DNA of 64,000 nt. It comes from Nageia nagi (taxonomy: Eukaryota; Pinophyta). Shown piece by piece: positions 9,740-22,254 of the stretch. Under the pieces are notes generated by a model. That model did no database searches. It was not told the origin of the DNA and worked only from the letters and a program-made list of their open reading frames with translations. The stretch spans positions 84,754,001 through 84,818,000 of the forward strand of contig JBITNC010000001.1 in the NCBI GenBank assembly GCA_050084985.1, in the 5' to 3' direction. A program made the translations under genes and the position numbers. Each line of letters begins with the position of its first letter. The stretch's first letter is position 1.

Positions 9740-12173
9740 CAAAAAAGAATCTAAAGCATAAGAGGAAACATATAATCTAATACATGTATCTTAATTTTTT
9801 CCAATTTTATTTGAAGCTTGGATTTAATAAAAGATAAAACATTGAATAACCTTTCATCTTCAATAGAATCCAAAATCATTATTTGACATAACTTATATAA
9901 TCTAAAATACTCACTAATATTATCTTGAAGAATAAAACTTGGATAAATTTTTACCCAAAGACATTTAATGGCACCATTTTTTGCTAGTTCTGATAATAGA
10001 GAGCATTGGTCAATCATAGTAAGTCCAAAAATGGTTGGCTTCTTTTTTCAACAACTCTTTAATTAAAATATCATTAAATTTTTATCCATTGATTTCTATA
10101 GTTTTACCAAAATGTGTTCCAAGAATTACCATATTTTTACAAAATAAATCATGAATTAACTATTCACTATTATCTATATTCCAAAATTTAGGGTTCATAA
10201 CTGCCATTGATTTAAGTAAATCATCTTGTTGAAATTGTTCATGGATTTCATTGGTTAAGGTTATACAAATATTTCTCAAATTAACAAGTGTTTCATAAAT
10301 ACAATTATAAAAAAGAAGACACTTTATAGGTTCATCTTCATATTCTTCTCCAACCAAATCCCTTCAAATATTTTGAATATGTAATGGTATCAACTTTTCT
10401 TTCACCTCTATACAAATATGATCATTGATATTACATTTCAAAATTTTTTTTGGATCTTTAAGATTTATCAAAGTTTACTATCTTTGAAATAAAGGACCTT
10501 TAAAATTGTTTGCACTTGTATAAAGCATATCCAAAGATAAAGATACCTATTTTCTCAAAGATATGAAATCAAATATATATATCGATCTTTCTTGAGCATG
10601 TTTCATTAAAGTATTGATTTCCTCTAACATTGGAAGAATTCTACATAATGTCAACAATATTTGAAAATTTGTTAAATGAAATAGTAAATCTATTGCTTTA
10701 TTAATTGCATCATAGTGTTCATTCATATAACTAGTTAAAGATGGATATTCAATCAAAACTCTTTTTATCGGTTCATACAATGAAATCCATCTTGTATAAT
10801 TATCTTTTAAAAGCTTATTTCCATCAATTGTTTCAATAGAGAAATTTTTGAACTCTTTATATATTTTTAGGCTTCTTACGATATATGCATGGAAGTCATG
10901 AATAAGCTCTTCCACTTTTGATATGCTTATAAAAGTGTTGATAATTCTATATTCAAGGTTCATTCTATGCACCATACAATGAATGGGAATCATATAAGGA
11001 GTTATTGAAGTCTATAATCTAACACAAAGACCATTTTGATTACCTTGCATTACTGATGCACCATCTACTCCAACACATCAATTTTGTAGAAATTTCATAA
11101 TCACCCATTCCAAAAAATATTTGAAGTTAGAAATAACTAACTTGTAAAGATTTTTTGCATTGCGATTTTCATCCATTTTATAAACATTCAATAGATGTGG
11201 TATCCTAAAATTATGCTGAAAAGTTTATACATGTATACAAACCCATGAAGTATTATCCACTACTATAACTCAAGTGAAAGTGAAATAAATTATGATTTTT
11301 TAACTTATCTTTTAAGTTCTCAATCTCAACCATCGATAAACATTTTTCCATTTCCCAAGCACTTGTCTTTGTCTAATAGTTTTACGGTATATTTTGTAAT
11401 CTAACTCTTTGATATAAATTTTTAAAGTATATAAAATTTGCAATAGGTCTACCTTGTTTAAGAATATGAAAGATAGTATATAATTGAGTAAATTTTGCTA
11501 ATCTTTTTGCATCAGTATTTTTTTCAAAATGTGTTTCTAGTGTTCCACCTCTCTCTTATAGATCTTGTTTTTCTTTCATGTACCTCTCATATTCTACTTT
11601 ATATCATAAGTGATTGCACTCATCTTCAATTTTATACCTACAACACTTAATTGTCTATCCATTCTCATCTATTTTGTTGCAATATAATTTACCACAATGT
11701 TTTTGTATTGTATCTATTTTTAGTTGCATTTGATGTTCTCTTTTTGTTTCCCAAAAACATATCTTACATTTGCATTCTATTAGATTATTTCCATTAGCAA
11801 GATCAATTGGTTCAATGAACAAATATTTTTCTACCTAATCAACATAAAAAACTCTTCCAATAGTCCATTTTGTACTTCATTTTCTTTTCAAATTTCATTT
11901 TTTTGTAGATCTATTTGTACATTTATCTATAGATTTATCCGTACTTTTTTGTGAATATTTTTTTGCATATGGGTTAGGATTATCATCATGTAAAGGTGGT
12001 CCATTTGTAGGGTACTTAATTGCAAGCAGTTGTAGATCAATTGGAGCAAAATCAGGTGTTACATGATTATTGGGGATTTTTACATATTGAAAATAAAAGT
12101 TTATTTTTTTATCAGGTGGTATATCATCATCATCATAATGTATTTTAAATATATTGAAAATAATAAATTTCAA
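9740..12173 (-). pseudogene. hAT-like transposase relic A (ZNF862/DUF4371 type)
   Basis: Transposase-derived sequence read from 12173 down to about 9740, broken by stops and frameshifts. From N- to C-terminus: a linker (PDFAPIDLQLLAIKYPTNGP), a C-x-C...H...H zinc-finger-like segment near 11640-11800 (CKCKICFWETKREHQMQ), a DUF4371-like stretch, IHCMVHRMNLEYRIINTF near 10930-10985, then LTNFQILLTLCRILPMLEEI and QERSIYIFDFI. The C-terminal block YKLCQIMILDSIEDERLF is near 9840-9910. The order and motifs match plant and animal hAT-derived proteins annotated as zinc finger protein 862-like. It aligns block by block with relic B at 45825-48543. It is convergent with ORF1-A, as relic B is with ORF1-B. 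Terminal inverted repeats and an 8-bp TSD were not found. Confidence 0.7.
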
Positions 12174-12960
12174 ATCTTATATTAAAAATTATAGCTAAGA
12201 AAAGTATATATATCAATTGAAGATGCTTGATGAGTTCCTTCATTTTCTAACTATCCATTAGAAAAATAAGATAATATATCCTTTTTTCATCCCCTTTAAC
12301 TATTATTCTTAGAGTCCATAGTATCTACAATTAACATTTGAATAAATCTTTTTAATAAAATATTTTGGTGACATGGGTACTGTTCTAAACCAAAAAATTT
12401 GCCATTTTCCAATTTTATAATTTCTAAAGTTCACTTATTAGGAAATATTCATCACTAAAATGATCCTTGGATGCTCTACTCTTAGCTTTCAAAAGGTGCC
12501 AAAACCATGAAATACATTGAATCAGATAATGGAATTGAAATATGCAAAACATAACAAACAATAGATAACAAATCATCATATAAGTGGTGTTACAAAATAT
12601 CATTGTTATTTAGATGATATTATGTGCATGTGTTGAATTATGATCGGATATTCAATTATCCAATAGGGAATGATTTGCTCTAGATATTCTTTTATAACAA
12701 TATCTTGATCCTCTCTATTTATTGGGATCATCATATATTACATAGCTTGCGATGCCTTTATTGATATTTGATACCACTTACATCATTTAATGATCCTTTT
12801 ACATTAATTACATTGTATTGGATGTATTTAATCCCTTTTTACAATAAATATCTATTGATGTTATAAAAATAAATTATTTAATAAATAAGAATTCATTTTT
12901 AGATGTCTATACTTTGGCCTATTATGTTTTTGGTATAAAATAAATAAACATTGTATTTGA
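12174..12960. other. AT-rich sequence, nothing recognised
   Basis: No sustained reading frame, RNA gene or repeat that I can identify. It could be the promoter side of the hAT relic. Confidence 0.5.
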
Positions 12961-12964
12961 TGAT

Positions 12965-13155
12965 TTACATTTTTTTTTTATTTTGAAATAATTCCTTGAT
13001 TTCCTCACATTTCTCCTCCCCCATAATGTCCCAAAACTTCTAATAAAATCCAACTAGGAACCCATATGGGCTAGGTCTTTATCTTTGTTTATATTAAATA
13101 AAATAGCTTTTATTTCTTCTTTTGAGGATGGTCCTAATAGTGCTTCTATTACCTA
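12965..13155 (-). pseudogene. LINE reverse transcriptase scrap
   Basis: On the minus strand EALLGPSSKEEIKAILFNIN leads, after one frameshift, into PSPYGFLVGFY and KFWDIMGEE. This matches the plant L1 reverse transcriptase N-terminal motif (PGPDGF..GFYQKFW). Only about 60 residues are recognisable. Confidence 0.6.
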
Positions 13156-13955
13156 GTAAAATGAACATTTATGATTACCCAATAAAATTATCAAATAATA
13201 TATAGATAATAATAATATTTAATAAAATTAAAGGTATAAAATGAAGACACAAAATTTTATCCTAGTTCATCCAAAGTGGGTGAGTCTAGCATGTTAGATC
13301 TTATTAATATTTTGGGTAAATAGAGCATTATAATGAAAAGAATAATACTAAGAATTAGATTACCTGTAATAATTATTCATCCCTTTCTAATCTTTGCAAA
13401 ATTTCTTCTTAACCTTACTAATAATATCTCTTTACTTCCTCTATCAGATTGATTCAAGCAAGAACCACTGAATAGTCACAACATCAACCGACCCTCTTGT
13501 AGATATGATTAGAAAGATGATATAGGTAAATATAATACCTACTGGAAGATAAATGGTTCTTCAAACTTCCCAAAGGATTTAAAAACATTTCAAACTGCTT
13601 TAACTTCTTCTAAGACTATTGTGTCTCCTCAACATTGATGTTAGATAACATTGTTGGGTAACCAAATTATACACACCCTAGGCTAGGTAATCGACCATCA
13701 TAAGATTAGGTCATAGTCTTATTCATGTAAAAACACCTCAATACTTCCCTTGAATGCACTTGACACTAAAAAATTTGATCCCAAACAATCTCATCAATAG
13801 ATCATGTATGTAATTAAGCCTTGGAACCGCTAACAACATTGATGCTAAGTTGTATTACATAAAGTATAATCAAGTTAAAATATACATTAGAAACCATATA
13901 AGAAGACCCTTAGAAAAAATAATCTTCACTCCTAGAGTCTTATCTCAGATCATGC
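13156..13955. other. Unassigned AT-rich sequence
   Basis: Between the LINE scrap and the gypsy fragment. No gene or repeat is supported. Confidence 0.5.
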
Positions 13956-13959
13956 CTCA

Positions 13960-14600
13960 TCAATGATGAGGCTTTTGGTCTCCAAAAGCTTTACTTTTGA
14001 ATAAGATGAGGAAATAAATTCCTACCTCTATTTTTATTATACCACTTTACTTTGTTAGGCTTCTATCCCTTCAACCCAATGAGCAAAATTTCTTGTTGTC
14101 CCCTTTTTATTGTATGAACCTTCTTTTGCAATATTGAATCCTCCCTAAGTTATTCATAGTTATTGGAGATAAGTTACCTATTAAAGGTAAAACTTGACTT
14201 TCTACCTATTCCTCTTCAGTTAGTATGAATGGCTCGAATAATTTCAAGTTCTTCATATTAACAATTTAATAGATATTAATATAGGTAGGTAGATTCAACT
14301 TAAAAGTATTTTCACAAACAGTCTCTATAATTTCAAATGATCCATACCTTATAGGTTTTGAATTCTTGGCTAGTCCTTGTAATCTTTCCTTGTTGAGATG
14401 CAACCAAACTCTATCTCTCACTTGAAATTTATATGGTCAACTCTATGATTTCCATGCTTCATCTAGTACTTTGATTGACTTGTTTTAAGTTTCTCTTGAA
14501 CTTTCATACGAATTTACTTAACCTTATCAATGAAAATTTTAGCTCATTCTTCTTCTTTCAGAAGTGAAGCTTCCTTTTCCTTTTGTTGCAAAAACATACA
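13960..14600 (-). pseudogene. Ty3/gypsy pol 3' fragment (integrase end and chromodomain-like tail)
   Basis: Minus-strand frames read VWLHLNKERLQGLAKNSKPI then RYGSFEIIETVCENTFKLNL, the conserved linker after the gypsy integrase core. It continues to a tail resembling LKG-KPNKVKWYNK near 14040-14080. The same order is seen in element 2 at 30430-30815, so this is a truncated relative. It has frameshifts and no LTR or upstream RT nearby, so it is a solitary fragment. Confidence 0.7.
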
Positions 14601-14639
14601 ATTAAATGGTGATGGTGGAAGGTGTAGAAAAAAAGTACT

Positions 14640-17290
14640 TATTAAGCATGCATCGACGGTAAGTAGTCATAAATACTACACAAATTAAAGACATCCAAAT
14701 GCAACATCAAATAATATTTTTGTATTGAAATAATTATCATGTTACAATTCTCTCTTGCAAATATTTATAAGCCAAATGTTACTGTAATCTCATGTTCTTG
14801 ATATGCAATAGATCAAATGATGTGATGATATCTTTGCACTTTGTTATTTCATGGTGATACTTATGTATTTTCTTTACTTTGTGACTTTTAAAAACTTAAT
14901 AAATACTCTTGCAAATATTAATATGTTAGTGGACAAAATAAAAATCCAACATAATAATAATAATGAAATGGTTATGGAAGACAAATCTCACAAAAAATAA
15001 CATGAATTCCATATTCTAACTTCCAAAATCTCATTAAAATTCCTTATGCAATTCTCTATCTAAAATATAATACAAAAGTCTAATTGTGAATCTTTAATAT
15101 TTTTCTCACAAAAGAGGCCTTGTTTTTATAGGCCTATTTTGGAAACTTGGTATGAATATTTTATTATTATTCTAATCCATTTTTCAAAAGGGAGGTTGGT
15201 AATGTTTGAAATTGTAGGGTGGCTTATAAGCCATGTGGGATAGGTGGGGATGAGTTGGAATCTATGGGACATATGGAATGGGGTGAAATTAGGCATTTAG
15301 AAATAAATGACCTAATTAATTTAGTGTAGAGGCAAATGTATGTAAATTAGGAGTCTACATTTTTCCCCTTTTTATATTGTTTACTAATGAAGATGGAAGG
15401 GAGTTAAAAAACTAGTAGACATTGGTAATGGACTTAATTTGTAAGGTTCAATTATTTGATACATTCAAATGATGTTTGATAGGGAAAACTTATGATTTGA
15501 TCCTAATTGTGGATAATTACAATTACCCGAATCATGAAGTGTATAATTCTTTTAACTTTACAATTGATGGTGCTTTTGAGCTCAATTGGATACATCTTAA
15601 GTAGAGGCATACACTGGTTGGTGGATGTTATTGCTATGGGCTTATTTTTCCACTAGCATGTGTGTGACTTAGGCACCTCTCAAGATGATCTAAATTTTGA
15701 TTAGATTATTTTGCTTTTTCCCCAAAAGAGGAGGGTTAATGATATAATCTTTTATAAAGATCATCGGAAATATACCTTTCCAAGATCAAGGATTTTGAAA
15801 TTGGATAATTTCAAAGGTCATGTGTAAAGTATTCCCCCTTACACACTGAGCTGGAATACAAAGATGATAATGAAGACGATTAACAAAATAATTGATAAAA
15901 TAAAGAATAAAGAAAGCATGATAATATGTAGATGGGTGATGCGATAGAAAAATGATGAGGCACATCAGTGAAATGAAGTATTTCCATGTTTAGACTTGAT
16001 GAAGGATATGGAATAAGTAGGTTTTAATGAGTGAGGATGGACAAAATTGGTTGTTGGTGTGCATTTTCTATTGTATTGAATTAGGATACATATGATCACA
16101 AAGAAATGTGTGACTTCAATGTGATAGCCAAAAAGCTTAGTTACATAATATATGGGGGAATCAATGTGAAAATATGTAGTATGGCGAATGTGGGATAAAC
16201 TAAGAAAGAATATTGTACACATGGAAAGGAGAAAAATGAAAAATAAGTAGGGTGATATAACAAAGTGAAGAAAAAGATGTGGGGATTGGACTTGAATGGT
16301 GAATAAGTGCATTTATTTGATAGATATGTCATTTTTATTTTCTCTACATTACCCTTTTATAAATCTTCCTACCATACTAAGGAATGTTAGGTGTATGCAC
16401 CCTACTTATTTATGGATATTTCAAAGTAATAGGAGATATTTTAAATCTTTGATACCATTAAAAAATAATCTATCCTACACTAGCAAATCATAGTGAAAGA
16501 AGTTGAACTCTAGGTAGGCAATTGAGTTTTACAAACATAACGTTTGGTAAAATGGATATGAAAAACTCATAATAGAGTAAAAAAAAGTAGCTAATAGGAA
16601 AGATTTATATCACATGCAAGCCATCTTTATGAATACACTTTGAATTTCATCATAGTATATTTTATGATATAAAGTTGTATTTAAGTTTCTTTCCTTTAAC
16701 TAATTTACGCATGATTTTAGCATTATAACAATTGATTACAAGATTCTAGTTAATCAACTTTAGTATGATTTATACCTTCCAATGAATTAATAGTGAAACA
16801 TTTCTTAAATATTTTTAGTTATCTTATCCATTGTATCTGCTCTTTTCTTAATTTGTACTTTAATACTACTAAAAATTTGATTAATTTTATTTTATTTTCA
16901 TTTACAAAATTATGCATTAAAAACGATTTATCCATTTTTTTTATGAAAGTAACATTCTTACCTATACCATCCATTTTTGTTAAAAATAATTATGATTAAA
17001 ATACTACCTACAGTATTTAAAAGCCTTGTCTTATGTCTGCCCTAAGCCTTGTCTTATGTCTTCCCTTGCATCTACTAGAACATATCATTGCTGTTTTTTT
17101 GTGTCGAAGATCTTATTTAATAAAATATAAATATTTTTTTTTTGGTTCAAGAACAAATATCTTTTCCTTACCAAAGTAAACATGAATATATGGAATATTA
17201 ATTTTTTTATGCGGAATTCAATCATATTAAAAACAGTTGAAGAGAAGGGAAGTTAAAAAGAGAGATCCCATTCATGCATGCCAATATGCT
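14640..17290. other. AT-rich spacer upstream of CXE 3' end
   Basis: 2.6 kb with only short, family-less reading frames (such as Phe/Ile-rich ones at 15965-16330). I see no RNA gene, tandem array or transposon protein. It probably contains very old transposon debris. Confidence 0.5.
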
Positions 17291-17466
17291 AATTAGCCAC
17301 AAAAGACGATTTACCCAAAAAAAACAATTCTTATGCTGAAGAGAGGGCACTGAATCCTAATCCAAGACGCCTAGTTTCCACTCGAGTCTTTTATGATCAC
17401 CAATGAAACAGAAGGAGGACTACCAGAAAGGGGTTTAGAGGATTCGATCCTTGCGCTTCAGTCATT

Positions 17467-18453
17467 TCAGACTTCCACAGACGAGTTAATGAAATCACAG
17501 ATCTGTTTCATCACAATGGCCGCCTTCTCTGACTGTGGTTTGAAGAGATGAAACAGATGGTTTTCACCTTCGGTTATAACAACCTCCACATGTTTCCCTG
17601 CCTTCTTCAGGCCCTCGTAGTACATGAGGCCTCGATCCTTGAGAATATCCTTCTCCGCCACAATCACAATAATCCGATTATACGCTAACTTCCACAGAGG
17701 CGGAGACCGTGGACCTACTGGATTAAAGAATGGATGATCTTTATCCACGCCATCCTCCTCCGGCATGGCAATCTTCAAAAGGATATCGGTACGCTTAGTA
17801 GAAGCCTCTGCTTCCGCCCCCATTTCGCATTCGATGGCCTCTGCTCCGCCAAAAAAGGGATGAACCAAAATTCCCCCCTCCAGTCGCAGACATCCCCACT
17901 TTTTTTCGTACGCCATAACGCCCACCTGGTGTACAATATTTGCTCCCGAACTGTCCCCTGCCAAGAAAACCCTGCTGAGGTCGGCGTAGGACTTGATCCA
18001 GGGTTCGAATCCCGACCCCTCCCCTTCTCCACCATGGCCGTCCAGCCACTGAAGAACGCTCAAACAGTCGTCGTATGCTGCAGGAAGACGGTGCTCCGGA
18101 GTTCTTCTGAAGTTCACCGACACGCAAATCGCGTGGGCTTCCTTCGCCAAGGAACCGACGTAGGTGTGATAAAGTGGCGAAGCCGCGGATTCGATGCAGA
18201 AACCCCCGCCGTGAATATATACGATCACTGGAACCTTTTGTGCTTCGCTGGACTCCAAGGATTGAGGGATGTGCAGTCGGGCGAAAACCCCCTCCTCCGC
18301 ATTAAATGTAACGTCTTTGGAGACCACAAGTCCGTCTGGTGAAGGGTGTGGGGGAACCGTGGCCGTGCCAAGCAGGCGTTCTACGGAACCATCTTTGTAA
18401 ACTCTGATAACTGGAAGCAGTTCCACGAGTATGGGAGAAGATGAGGGTTCCAT
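17467..18453 (-). CDS. Carboxylesterase, plant CXE family (alpha/beta hydrolase fold 3)
   Basis: An intact, intronless 328-residue gene, normal length for plant CXEs. It would hydrolyse carboxylic esters; the substrate is not predictable from sequence. The oxyanion-hole motif HGGGF is at residues 81-85. The nucleophile elbow GDSSG (166-170) holds Ser168, Asp269 lies in AEKDILKDRG, and His299 lies in GENHLFHLF, which together form the catalytic triad. The family signature FRRTPEHRLPAAYDDC is at 115-130, and DGSVERLLGT near the N-terminus is also typical. No signal peptide or membrane helix is evident, so it is probably cytosolic. The start has a good context (GCAGCCATGG) and no upstream in-frame alternative that fits the family. 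Relatives include GID1 receptors and 2-hydroxyisoflavanone dehydratase-like proteins, but the intact Ser-Asp-His triad argues for an enzyme rather than a GID1 receptor. The gene is far more GC-rich than its surroundings and is the only undamaged gene here. Confidence 0.95.
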   Translation of the reverse strand: MEPSSSPILVELLPVIRVYKDGSVERLLGTATVPPHPSPDGLVVSKDVTFNAEEGVFARLHIPQSLESSEAQKVPVIVYIHGGGFCIESAASPLYHTYVGSLAKEAHAICVSVNFRRTPEHRLPAAYDDCLSVLQWLDGHGGEGEGSGFEPWIKSYADLSRVFLAGDSSGANIVHQVGVMAYEKKWGCLRLEGGILVHPFFGGAEAIECEMGAEAEASTKRTDILLKIAMPEEDGVDKDHPFFNPVGPRSPPLWKLAYNRIIVIVAEKDILKDRGLMYYEGLKKAGKHVEVVITEGENHLFHLFKPQSEKAAIVMKQICDFINSSVEV

Positions 18454-18760
18454 GGCTGCTGTAAATCTGCTAAGAGCTTTGTGTAGCCTGCAGAAGTCTT
18501 TTCTAAGGTTCGTTTAAATAAGAAATGGCATTCGTCAAGCTTAGGTTAGGAGACTCAGGACTAAGTATAAGATATTTCGTGCAATTATTGACGACCGTGC
18601 TGGAAAGAAATACACGTGATTTGATAAGGACGAGCAGAAGACAAGTTGGACTTCTAGACGATCGCCTTTCTTGACCAAATCCGATTGCAAGTAGGGTAGA
18701 GGGGGCGATAGTTGTGCGCTGTCCAATAGACCCACAGTCCACCATTCGGTTATTCACAAA
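18454..18760 (-). promoter_or_regulatory. Upstream region of CXE with TATA-like box
   Basis: A TATA-like TATTTAAA (minus strand) lies at 18513-18520, about 60 bases before the ATG. This allows a short leader of about 30 bases. The GC-richer sequence extends to about 18740 and then falls to the AT-rich background, so the proximal promoter is probably within this stretch. Confidence 0.45.
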
Positions 18761-21700
18761 TAAAATACATAAAGTTGATATGGCAAAAGCTTTAAAATAT
18801 TCATGTATTAATATTTTTATAATTCCAAAGCAAGTACCAAGTGTTTATGAAATAAATCTATATCAAAGCATTCACAGCTGGTGAAGTTTTAAGAAAATAA
18901 GTTGACAATTCAATAATGCATTCCATTTCAAAATATTCAAAAACTATATAGTCTATATAAACATTACATCATTAAATTGTTTCATAGATTTATGTTCTTA
19001 ATTACAAAGTGATTTTAATATAATCAAAATATAATTGTTCCATCATTCGCTGTCATCTAGATTATAATATGAATCATCATGGTCCGCAAGTCCCATCTTA
19101 TCAGATAAATTTCTCCATTTCTCCATCCAATGCACTTGCATGACTTTCAAATTTAACTGTGTAAGGCCACCAAATATACATGAAATATGGTAACAATATT
19201 CATCAAATTGCAATAGATCACACCACCAAACCAATCCAACATAGGGTTATGCATAAGGAAAATTTGGCTATACGAAAGTTGGAGAAATTTGACTATGGAG
19301 CAAATGAAAAAAAGTTAAAAGCCTTTCAACTTTTACAAATATAAAATCTTTTCCAAATTCTTGTTGTATAAAACAAGCTTAGAAATTACTGTAGAAAAAT
19401 ATTTCAAATATGGTAATCCAAAAATATATTATAAATGATATACAAATGATCATATTCATCTAATTATTCAATACTTCACAATTAATAAAATGAATAATCT
19501 TAATAAAAATCATTAAAATTTTAAATCATTCTATTTTCATACTTGTTAATAAATAATTTATATGCTGATATCTTTTATCATATTTTAATTTGTTTGGCAT
19601 ATATATAGGAAAGAATTTATAATAATATCATTCAAATTTCGTATTGCAAGTTTAGAGATGATAAGAGGAGAAAATATGATTTTAAATGGATTAGGATGAT
19701 TTCGCTTACGATGATAGAATAAGGAAAAATTGTGACTTGTTCTTATAATACTAATATTTGTACCAATATTATAATTATGTTATAGTTAACATGGCCTTCC
19801 GTCCATTTAGTATGATGTCTTAGAACTCGGTTTCAATCCTATCAAAATACATACATATTAACACTCAACAATATGGTTAAACTTGGGAACACCAAATATT
19901 GCGTGAGGGAAAACTCTCTATGAAGTCCATCTAGCTTTGAATATCTAAATTTTATATATATACTCCATATTCAATGATGCCAATATGACTTAGAACCTAG
20001 CATTTTAAAATGTCTAAGGTGAATCGTATCAAGACATAGTGTACCTATGATGTCCAACATTTAATACGACTCATAAGTAAAGTGATTTAGGCAACCATAT
20101 AAGGTAATGCTAAACTAAATACTGGTAGCTTCTGCTTCCCTAGACATCGCACCATTCATAGTCACTGCACTTGCTAACATCATCACCATGACAGCTACCA
20201 ACATTGCCACAACTGGATCATGTTTTCTAATGTTGCTACCATATCTGCCAAATAATTTAGAGGTATTTTTTTTATTGTTGATCTTAAACAATACATGCAT
20301 CTTCTCCTTTATATAATAAATAATGTCATCTATTTGAATATAAAGAAGAAAAGTTAAAGAGAAGAAAGACTTCCAATCATTTTTTTTCAATAAATATCTA
20401 AATTCAAACAAGAAGAGCGCTTATTATCTTTATAATTTTTTCAATACAACATTAAACATGACATAGACTAACCTTCCATTAAGAGAAACTATTAGGGGCA
20501 ACAACATAATGAAGAGTTGATATCTTCTTTCAACAAAGAGGGAGGATTGATATATAGTATTAAGTATTACCAAATAGGAAAGGAAAAATTGAGACAAATT
20601 TTTATACCAAATAGGACTGGACAAATTGCAACTATCAGTTTATGAATAACTTTATCATCCAAAGCCTATTTGCCGAAGAAGTTTTTAAGGCCAACAGAGG
20701 CTGACCCTCTCAAGTCAAGCAAAATACAACATAAATCATGTTGGCTACACACATCAAGAACTAAATCAAAATATAATCTCTTCTGTATGACAACATCCAC
20801 CCCTTTCTATCTTAAAAGCATCTCCATAGATTGACCACCTTGTTTTTCAACATATTGCAAATCATCTACAATAACTCTCTCATTTGCTAACACTAAGGTT
20901 GGTGCAAGATTTGTATAAAAAAACAAATGAATCTATAATTAGGGAGGTCAAAAGTTTTGATGACTACTATCCACAAAAGCTACTTTACCCCAACTTCACA
21001 AGAAAGAAGTATTGAATTATCTTTCAATGTATAATCTAAAACAACTAGACCCATTACTAATACATTCAAGTTTAGTTCCCCCTTTGACCTTTGATAGATA
21101 ATTCGATATTCACAAGACTTTTTGACATGATCTTAGTCATACACATTGAAGAAAGGAAAGAAAAGTACAAAAATCTAAAATTGCATCTATGGTTTTGTTA
21201 TAATTTTTAAGTAAAATAAATACAAACTGAAGAAAGGAAAGACAAGTACAAAAGAGTTATTTAGATGTATTGTTCATTACACTATCCTATGCAGTAGTTT
21301 TTTTTCATTTGTAGTGATGAAGGTCCTTAGTTTTATACTAGTTTTTTATGTACATAGCTTGTGTAATATGTAACTAAATTTCTATTTTCATATTATAGTT
21401 TATCATGTATTCTCTTTCTATTCTAAAGTTTTTTTTATACAGTAGTGTAGTTTGATATTGAAATTTCAAAGGTTTTATACAAAATGGAATATGTATTTGT
21501 ATCTTTGCAAAATTAGTAACAAGTATGTATAGAATAAGAAGAAACATTAATTATTAGAATATTTAAATGTTTAATTGCAATCATATACTGTTTATACTTA
21601 AATTAAAATTTTTAGAGAGTTTAACATTTAGACTACATCTATGAGTTAATTATTAGAATTAATATACACTTTTTATATAAGTCTCATTTTCATATAAGTT

Positions 21701-22250
21701 TTATATTTAAACTATTAATCTTATAGGGCTCAAGTTAAACTAGTAGAAGGCTTGCAACTACAACTCGTAAGAATGGAGTACTTTGAAGCATAAAGTTACA
21801 AAATTATTACATAGATTAGAAGAAAACTCTCATTTGCTTCATAGATCTAAAATGGAACCATGAGTTGAGCCTTGGAAAATTGTTTACAAGCTTCATGGGT
21901 CATTGTAGGAACAAGAAAACATTGCAATAAAAAAGTGAAGACTCCTTCTAGTCATGTTAGGGAAAAAAAACATCTTCAATGTGGAATTAATTATGCAAGA
22001 AAAATAGATGCTGCTAAAGTCAAATGCAACAAGTAACATTTCTAAATAATTTATTGGAGGAACCTCATTGCTAATGGAAAAATAGTTGTAGTTGCCATGT
22101 TTATCATTTTTGGAGAAAAGGGAGGAGATTTATTCCTCATTCTCATATATAGCAGCATTTTTGAAGATACAATGTCAAGTAGAAGTTGGTGGCAGGTGCA
22201 CATGAAAAAGTTTTGTGTAGATATGGGTATTTGATTGGAAATGGTTGCAC
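18761..22250. other. AT-rich intergenic sequence, nothing recognised
   Basis: 3.5 kb of AT-rich sequence. Short minus-strand frames occur, such as 20115-20411 (hydrophobic VVAMLVAVMVMMLASAVT tail), but they match no family I know and have no supporting context. No RNA gene or tandem array is seen. Confidence 0.5.
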
Positions 22251-22254
22251 TCAA

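Noticed and set aside
17734-18342. 202-codon plus-strand ORF opposite the CXE gene
   Set aside because: It is a shadow in antisense of a GC-rich coding gene with intact catalytic motifs.
20115-20411. 98-codon minus-strand ORF with hydrophobic tail
   Set aside because: No family match, no promoter or context; AT-rich random frame is as likely.
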